Assembly: GCF_007860015.1 (NCBI RefSeq)
Contig: NZ_SJPS01000001.1
Location: forward strand, 1,364,001 to 1,428,000
DNA from: Bythopirellula polymerisocia
GTDB lineage: Bacteria; Planctomycetota; Planctomycetia; Pirellulales; Lacipirellulaceae
DNA: 64,000 bases
Direction of reading: 5' to 3'
Shown here: positions 59,391-64,000 of the stretch, in pieces
Numbering within the stretch: position 1 is the first letter of the stretch
Layout: each line of letters starts with the position of its first letter
Position numbers and translations under genes: made by a program
The notes under the pieces: generated by a model
What the model was told of the DNA's origin: nothing
Databases searched by the model: none
The model's input: only the letters and a program-made list of their open reading frames with translations

Positions 59391-60056
59391 ATGCTCCCGA
59401 TTGCTCAACAGATTTATCGCCGACTTTTCGAAGCTTGGGGTCCTCAGAAGTGGTGGCCTGCTGATTCACCATTTGAGGTGATGATCGGTGCCATTCTGGT
59501 TCAAAATACGAATTGGAGGAATGTCGAACGAGCCATCGAAAATCTCAAGTCCGCCGAAGCTCTTTCGCCACTCCAATTGCTAGCGATAGAGCTTGAAAAC
59601 TTGCAGGAATTGATTCGTCCCGCGGGATATTTTCGCATCAAGGCCCAGCGACTGAGGTCTCTCGTGCAGTTTTTCGTCGACGAATTCGGCGGAGAGATCA
59701 CCGCGATGCAGGCGATTCCCATGCCACAACTCCGCGAGAAATTGCTCGCAGTCCATGGCATCGGTCCCGAGACAGCCGACTCGATCTTGCTCTATGCGGT
59801 AGGCCAGTCGGCAATGGTCGTAGACGCTTATACGCTTCGAGTCTTTGCCCGACACGGCTGGGTGCCGCATGGCACGTCGTATCATGCCCTCCAGGCGCAC
59901 ATCGCCCAGGAATTGCCAGAGGATGCAACCATCTACAACGATTTTCACGCATTGATAGTTGAAGTCGGGAAAAAACATTGCCGTAAGACACCTCAGTGTG
60001 AGGGGTGTCCACTGCAGGAGTTATTGCCGGTACATGGATTGGTCAAGGAGAAATAG
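59391..60056 (+). CDS. endonuclease III-related HhH-GPD DNA glycosylase
   Basis: 221 residues of the HhH-GPD superfamily. The helix-hairpin-helix is LLAVHGIGPETADSILLYAV and the catalytic Asp is in VVDAYTLRVF. The lysine that gives EndoIII its lyase activity (in GRKTAN) is absent (GPETAD), as in the MagIII-like/COG2231 group, which are monofunctional glycosylases acting on alkylated bases. The C-terminal cysteines are CRKTPQCEGC, one fewer than the EndoIII 4Fe-4S motif CX6CX2CX5C, so the cluster may be altered or absent. The start is the ATG at 59391; longer starts at 59310 or 59346 run through a strong hairpin. Confidence 0.82.
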   Translation: MLPIAQQIYRRLFEAWGPQKWWPADSPFEVMIGAILVQNTNWRNVERAIENLKSAEALSPLQLLAIELENLQELIRPAGYFRIKAQRLRSLVQFFVDEFGGEITAMQAIPMPQLREKLLAVHGIGPETADSILLYAVGQSAMVVDAYTLRVFARHGWVPHGTSYHALQAHIAQELPEDATIYNDFHALIVEVGKKHCRKTPQCEGCPLQELLPVHGLVKEK

Positions 60057-60250
60057 GCAGTGCTAGCACGCTCTTCGCATGCATTTTCGCGGACTCAATA
60101 GTAGCGCAAGACTGATATAGCCGGGGCAACTTAGTTTGCCTATCATTCTCACGCCTTCTGATCTGGCTTGCTGAAAAGAATAGTCTTTTCTGTCAGCTGC
60201 GCTTCAGTTGAACGCTTACTATCCCTACCGCTTGTTATGGAGAACAAGCC

Positions 60251-61600
60251 GTGAATTCGCTACGCCCTCTTATCACTATTGGTTTCTTGGCCATCGTTGG
60301 TCTCTTCCTATATATGAAGATCAACGAAACCGAACCCGTCATTCCCGAAGCTGCCCTCGAGTGGAATCTCTCTGAGGATATCGAAATCGGTGGTATGGAT
60401 GGCGGTGGCCTGGCTCAATTCGCGCCACAGATAGTCGATCAGAATACTACTGCGCCGGTAGCTTCTTCAGCCGCACCCGCATTTGGTGCGGCACCGAGTT
60501 TCGAATCAGCACCTCCATATGACGCAAACTCTAGGAGTGAGGCACCTCCCGCATTCAATCCCAACGCGCCTCTCCCCGAATATGATGCACCTTCTGTGGT
60601 TGAACAGGCCCCACCAAAGACCGATACGAAATCGACCACCGCCAGCGCAACACCCCCCTTACCACCACTGCCGGCGCTCCCGCCAGCCGCCAATCGTTAT
60701 GAATCGGGTGCTCAAAGCTCCTCGACAAATCTGAGCACTCAACCCGCAACATCGCAGCCCCCACAACAGGCTACGTCGGGTTCAAAATCTCTTGCCCCAT
60801 CGAAAACCGCTGCCGCGACGACAGCCCCTGACTTTACTCCAGAGCCTCCCATCACTCCCACCGATACGTTCCCTCCTGCAGGTTCCACCGAGGCCTCTCA
60901 AGCATCGCTCTTTTCAACGGCCCGCCTGACTGTGCAGGCAGCCCTTGATCGCGGCGAACTTTCCCAGGCCTTGCTGATGCTCTCGGATTGGTATGGCGAT
61001 CCGTCTCTCTCGGAGAGCGAAGCTGCCGAGGTGCAAAACCTGCTAAGTCAGCTTGCTGGCAGTGTTATTTACTCTACCGAGCATCGTCTAGAATCTCCCT
61101 ACCTCGTGCAAGCGGGAGAGCGGCTCGAAGATATCGCCCAGAAGTATGAGATTCCCTGGCAATTACTGGCGAAAATCAACGGTATCTCTGATCCCAATCA
61201 ACTCCAGCCTGGGCAGCGGCTAAAGGTGATTCGAGGGCCTTTCACAGCGCGAATCGATCTAAGCAATCATTCACTAGTCTTGATGCTGGACCGTCGTTAT
61301 GCAGGAAAATTTCAATTGGACTTTGCTCCAACGACATCTATCGAAGACGGTTACTGGGTCGTGGATCAAAAGCTACTGACTCCTGGTAACGTGGGACCTG
61401 CCGATGCCGCGACAGAAGAGAAAAGCATTCTGCTCAAGAGCTCCGAACCGGGGGTGAATCAGGTGACTATCCTGCGTGGGGCGAGTTCAACTTCAAATGT
61501 ATCCGATTCGGCAGGCAGAGTCATCCAGCTCAAGAGTGCTGATGTTCAGGATGTCTATGATATCCTCTCGCTTGGTTCGCAAGTGATTATCCGCCGATAG
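60251..61600 (+). CDS. membrane-anchored LysM protein with a degenerate YkuD domain
   Basis: 449 residues: an N-terminal membrane helix (LITIGFLAIVGLFLYM), a long Pro/Ala/Ser/Thr-rich linker (to about 210), a short helical part, and a LysM peptidoglycan-binding motif (SPYLVQAGERLEDIAQKYEI ... INGISDPNQLQPGQRL, about 280-325). The last ~120 residues look like an L,D-transpeptidase (YkuD) domain: ARIDLSNHSLVLMLDRRYAG, then VIQLKSADVQDVYDILSLGS near the end. The catalytic SHGC/SxGC(V/I)R motif is replaced by SAGRVIQL, and the upstream His is missing, so it should be inactive and perhaps only binds peptidoglycan. The start is GTG at 60251 with GGAG 8 nt upstream. Confidence 0.85.
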   Translation: MNSLRPLITIGFLAIVGLFLYMKINETEPVIPEAALEWNLSEDIEIGGMDGGGLAQFAPQIVDQNTTAPVASSAAPAFGAAPSFESAPPYDANSRSEAPPAFNPNAPLPEYDAPSVVEQAPPKTDTKSTTASATPPLPPLPALPPAANRYESGAQSSSTNLSTQPATSQPPQQATSGSKSLAPSKTAAATTAPDFTPEPPITPTDTFPPAGSTEASQASLFSTARLTVQAALDRGELSQALLMLSDWYGDPSLSESEAAEVQNLLSQLAGSVIYSTEHRLESPYLVQAGERLEDIAQKYEIPWQLLAKINGISDPNQLQPGQRLKVIRGPFTARIDLSNHSLVLMLDRRYAGKFQLDFAPTTSIEDGYWVVDQKLLTPGNVGPADAATEEKSILLKSSEPGVNQVTILRGASSTSNVSDSAGRVIQLKSADVQDVYDILSLGSQVIIRR

Positions 61601-61676
61601 GGTGCGCTAGCATCGTGCCACGTTGATTTGGCATAATGCGGTCTGTTTCACTCAACAGAACCACCCGGAATATTGC

Positions 61677-62216
61677 ATGTACGACAGACAAGCACTCGTC
61701 GAACTCATTCGACAGCAGGCACTCAAGTTTGGCGACTTCACTCTCGCTTCAGGTAAACAGGCCAGCTATTACCTCGATTGTCGTCAAGTGACCCTCGATT
61801 CGCAGGGTGCTAAACTCATCGGCGCTGGCATGCTCGAACTGCTTGAAGGCAACATGCCGCAGCTTGTGGGAGGTATGGCCATCGGGGCTGATCCCATCAC
61901 CGCGGCGATTCTCACATTGGCTGGGATGCGAGACATTCCCTTGCGCGGCGTGATGGTCCGCAAGGAACCCAAAGGGCATGGTCTCGGTAAGCATGTCGAG
62001 GGTCCGTACGAGTCGGGTGAGAGTTTGGTGATCGTTGAGGATGTCGTCACCACTGGCGGCTCGTCCCTTAAGGCGATCGAACATTGCGAAGCGGTCGGGC
62101 TGAAAGTCGAGCGAGTGTTAGCCATTATCGACCGCCTCGAAGGAGGCCGCGAGGCATTTGCCGAACGCGGCTACGAGTTGACGACGCTGTTTTCGATTAA
62201 AGACTTTGGTATTTGA
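61677..62216 (+). CDS. pyrE: orotate phosphoribosyltransferase
   Basis: Joins orotate to PRPP in pyrimidine synthesis. About 179 residues. The PRPP-binding loop VIVEDVVTTGGSSLKAIE is diagnostic. FTLASGKQASYYLDCRQ at the N-terminus and GVMVRKEPKGHGLGKHVEG (the flexible loop with catalytic Lys) identify PyrE. The start at 61677 (MYDRQALVELI) fits the family better than 61623. No other pyr genes are next to it. Confidence 0.96.
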   Translation: MYDRQALVELIRQQALKFGDFTLASGKQASYYLDCRQVTLDSQGAKLIGAGMLELLEGNMPQLVGGMAIGADPITAAILTLAGMRDIPLRGVMVRKEPKGHGLGKHVEGPYESGESLVIVEDVVTTGGSSLKAIEHCEAVGLKVERVLAIIDRLEGGREAFAERGYELTTLFSIKDFGI

Positions 62217-62231
62217 CATAGATCGCTTCAA

Positions 62232-62305
62232 GTTAAACGCAGAGGCCACGGAGGCGCAGAGATTCGCAGAGGGGAATTTCGATACCATATATTCTCTGCG
62301 TTGAA
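62232..62305. repeat. CGCAGAGG-type intergenic repeat
   Basis: AAACGCAGAGGCCACGGAGG continues as CGCAGAG..CGCAGAGG, with GAGG/GAGA units spaced 8-10 nt apart. Its left end (AACGCAGAG) pairs with CTCTGCGTT at 62294-62302. Together with the hairpins at 22.5 and 38.4 kb it forms a group of GAGG/AAGG-periodic spacer elements. Confidence 0.65.
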
Positions 62306-62319
62306 TCTTTCAGTTTTTC

Positions 62320-62994
62320 ATGGAAACGTCCCTACATCGCCAGTTGAAGGAGCATTATGCAGGGGACGCCAGCCTGCAGGAGGTCGCGTGTGCGGGATAT
62401 CGCATCGACGCAATTCGCCGAGGTCGGTTATTCGAGATTCAGCATGGTTCGCTGGCAGCGATCCGAGACAAGATTACGGCGCTGTTGGTCGAGCACAAGG
62501 TGACCGTAGTCAAGCCGATCATTGCCACCAAGCAACTCATCAACCATGCCAAGAAAAACGGCCCCGAGATAAGTCGCCGCCTGAGTCCCAAACGCGGCAA
62601 GTTGCTTGATCTGTTCGATGAGCTGGTTTACTTCACTCGGGTTTTTCCACACAAGCGTCTCACTTTGGAGGTTGCCTTAGTTGAAGTCGAGGAGCTGCGC
62701 TACCCAGGACACGGTCGTCGTCGACGACGGCGGGAGCGCGATTTCCAGATTGCCGACCAGCGACTGCTCGGCATTGTCGAGACGCACAAGTTTCGCACCT
62801 TAGCCGACCTTCGTCGCCTATTGCCGTCGAGCCTGCCGACGACTTTCCACACGGGCCATCTGTCCAAGGCAATGCAAATTTCCCGCTCCGATGCCCAGCG
62901 AATTGCGTATTGCCTGCGAGAAACCGGCGGCATCCGCATGGTTGGCAAGGAAGGTAACGCAATCCTTTACCGCCATTCACGTCGGGCCGCGTGA
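62320..62994 (+). CDS. possible PD-(D/E)xK-like nuclease with winged-helix tail
   Basis: 224 residues and no recognised name. The N-terminal ~60 residues have an E-x(18)-D-x(8)-E-x-Q layout: Glu11 in a helix, Asp30 in YRIDAI, then Glu39 and Gln41 in LFEIQ. It is the signature pattern of PD-(D/E)xK nucleases, with Gln replacing Lys as in some Holliday-junction and restriction enzymes. A basic linker (RRRRRRERD, about 125) follows. The last ~85 residues look like a winged helix (ADLRRLLPSSLPTTFHTGHL ... AYCLRETGGIRMVG). It starts at the ATG at 62320. It is probably a DNA-interacting protein; nuclease activity is inferred from the motif only. Confidence 0.7.
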   Translation: METSLHRQLKEHYAGDASLQEVACAGYRIDAIRRGRLFEIQHGSLAAIRDKITALLVEHKVTVVKPIIATKQLINHAKKNGPEISRRLSPKRGKLLDLFDELVYFTRVFPHKRLTLEVALVEVEELRYPGHGRRRRRRERDFQIADQRLLGIVETHKFRTLADLRRLLPSSLPTTFHTGHLSKAMQISRSDAQRIAYCLRETGGIRMVGKEGNAILYRHSRRAA

Positions 62995-63113
62995 AAAGCC
63001 GGCCTGACGGCACTGTATGCAACGGCCAAATCTGATACGATTTACCTTTTCCAAATCTGTCCAAGATCGACTTCGTTGGAGTTTCGCCAGTTGATCCAGA
63101 TAAGGCTGCCTTG

Positions 63114-64000
63114 ATGAGCGATCCTGTAACCCGGCTGCGAAAAACACCCCTGAGCAAACTCATGGGCGTGCAGATCGTGGGGACCGGCAGTTTTGTGCCC
63201 GACAATGTCGTGACCAACGAGGATCTCAGTTCGCTCGGTTGCGATGCGGACTGGATTCTTCAACGCACAGGCATCCGAGAGCGGCGGCACGTCCCTGCTG
63301 GAATGTCCACCGGCGACATGGCCATCGAAGCCGCTAAGCGATGTCTCGAATCAGCACAGGTCAACACTTCCGACGTCGATCTTTTACTATTGGCTACATT
63401 CACGCCCGACCGCCTGTTTCCTGCGACGGCACCAATGGTGCAAGACTCCTTGGGTTTGAGTTGCGGAGCAATGGACCTGGCTGCGGCTTGCACTGGTTTT
63501 GTGTATGCACTGGCCACTGGAATGCAATTTATCGCCACCGGTTGCTGCAAGAGAGTGCTAATAGTTGGCGCCGACGCCAACTCTCGCGTCCTCGATACCA
63601 CGGACAAGAAAACTTACCCTCTCTTTGGCGACGGTGCAGGTGCGGTTCTTTTAGCACCCGGCTCGCCTGAACAGGGCGCCCTATGCTATACGCTTGGCTC
63701 AGATGGCGCGGGTGCTGACCTCTTGTGCCGCAATGCGGGTGGTGCCGCTAAACCTTTTGATCCGGCCCGTGTCGACCAGCGGGATTGGTTTGTCACGATG
63801 GACGGTCGACCCATATTCAAGTGGGCCGTGAGACTCGTTGACGAAAGCTCGCGGCAAATCATCGAGACGGCCGGTCTAGAGCTTGGCGATATTGACTGGT
63901 GGCTATTTCATCAGGCCAATGTCCGAATCCTCGATGCCGCTTCCGAGGCTCTGGAAATCGATCGCGAGCGAGTCGTCATGCATCTTGACCGCTATGGCAA
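63114..64000 (+). CDS. fabH: 3-oxoacyl-ACP synthase III (FabH), cut by window edge
   Basis: Initiates fatty acid synthesis by condensing acetyl-CoA with malonyl-ACP. The catalytic Cys is in DLAAACTGFVYAL and the His in WWLFHQANVRIL; the catalytic Asn lies beyond the window end. GADANSRVLDTTDKKTYPLF and FGDGAGAVLL are typical FabH segments. It starts at the ATG at 63114 or, closer to other FabH starts, at 63162 (MGVQIVGTGSFVP). About 296 codons are present. Confidence 0.93.
   Translation, partial: MSDPVTRLRKTPLSKLMGVQIVGTGSFVPDNVVTNEDLSSLGCDADWILQRTGIRERRHVPAGMSTGDMAIEAAKRCLESAQVNTSDVDLLLLATFTPDRLFPATAPMVQDSLGLSCGAMDLAAACTGFVYALATGMQFIATGCCKRVLIVGADANSRVLDTTDKKTYPLFGDGAGAVLLAPGSPEQGALCYTLGSDGAGADLLCRNAGGAAKPFDPARVDQRDWFVTMDGRPIFKWAVRLVDESSRQIIETAGLELGDIDWWLFHQANVRILDAASEALEIDRERVVMHLDRYG

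Overview
The window looks like chromosome of a planctomycete (Pirellulales-like). The argument rests on gene content: a 1395-residue secreted protein joining ThuA, SGNH, a PVC-type 'membrane-bound dehydrogenase' propeller, HEAT repeats and a CxxCH haem domain; both subunits of topoisomerase VI; HlyD/M50 export proteins; many small secreted proteins of unknown function; and loosely packed genes with long, repeat-rich spacers. No rRNA, tRNA, CRISPR array or intact transposase was seen.

Layout. 1-3.3 kb: topoisomerase VI subunits B and A (minus strand; A runs off the left edge). 3.7-4.6 kb: two small secreted proteins. 4.7-11.3 kb: peptide deformylase and Met-tRNA formyltransferase, then miaB and glnE. 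11.4-13.4 kb (minus): a 2Fe-2S ferredoxin, a P-II-like protein and a LarA-like protein. 13.6-15.8 kb: a tightly coupled run of a small conserved protein, thyA, dihydrofolate reductase and tag. 15.8-22.3 kb: a complete EF-P beta-lysylation set (epmA, efp, epmB) interleaved with an M48 protease and LemA, and followed by an RlmN/Cfr-family gene.

22.3-27.6 kb is an accessory region: remains of a VapC-like toxin and a HigA-like antitoxin, an intact HigB/HigA-type pair, then unrelated multi-pass membrane proteins separated by copies of two short repeats. 27.7-38 kb: the large multidomain secreted protein, a retropepsin-like protein, an orphan DNA methyltransferase, a sugar isomerase-like protein, a two-cluster ferredoxin, a secreted GH51 arabinofuranosidase and a DUF2585 protein. 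38.8-41.6 kb (minus): an ACT-domain regulator, a secreted protein of unknown function and IF-1.

42-48.2 kb carries an export-like module: a GAF-HlyD fusion, a periplasmic adaptor and a PqqD/M50/HlyD membrane protein, with a frameshifted four-helix-bundle gene in between. 48.4-64 kb: an AsmA-like protein, a metallopeptidase-like protein with a lectin-like tail, glyA, a lone receiver domain, a HEAT/TPR protein, an alpha/beta hydrolase, DUF2617, an EndoIII-related glycosylase, a LysM protein with a degenerate YkuD domain, pyrE, a possible nuclease-winged-helix protein and the start of fabH.

The most striking non-coding structure is a family of short arrays with an exact 7-nt period (8-nt in some cases) in the spacers. 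They often occur as inverted pairs and several end directly at a start codon (glyA, the M50 gene, epmB). Other structures are long REP-like hairpins, a 57-nt near-perfect hairpin and a CRP-type palindrome. All names come from reading motifs by eye; no database search was run.
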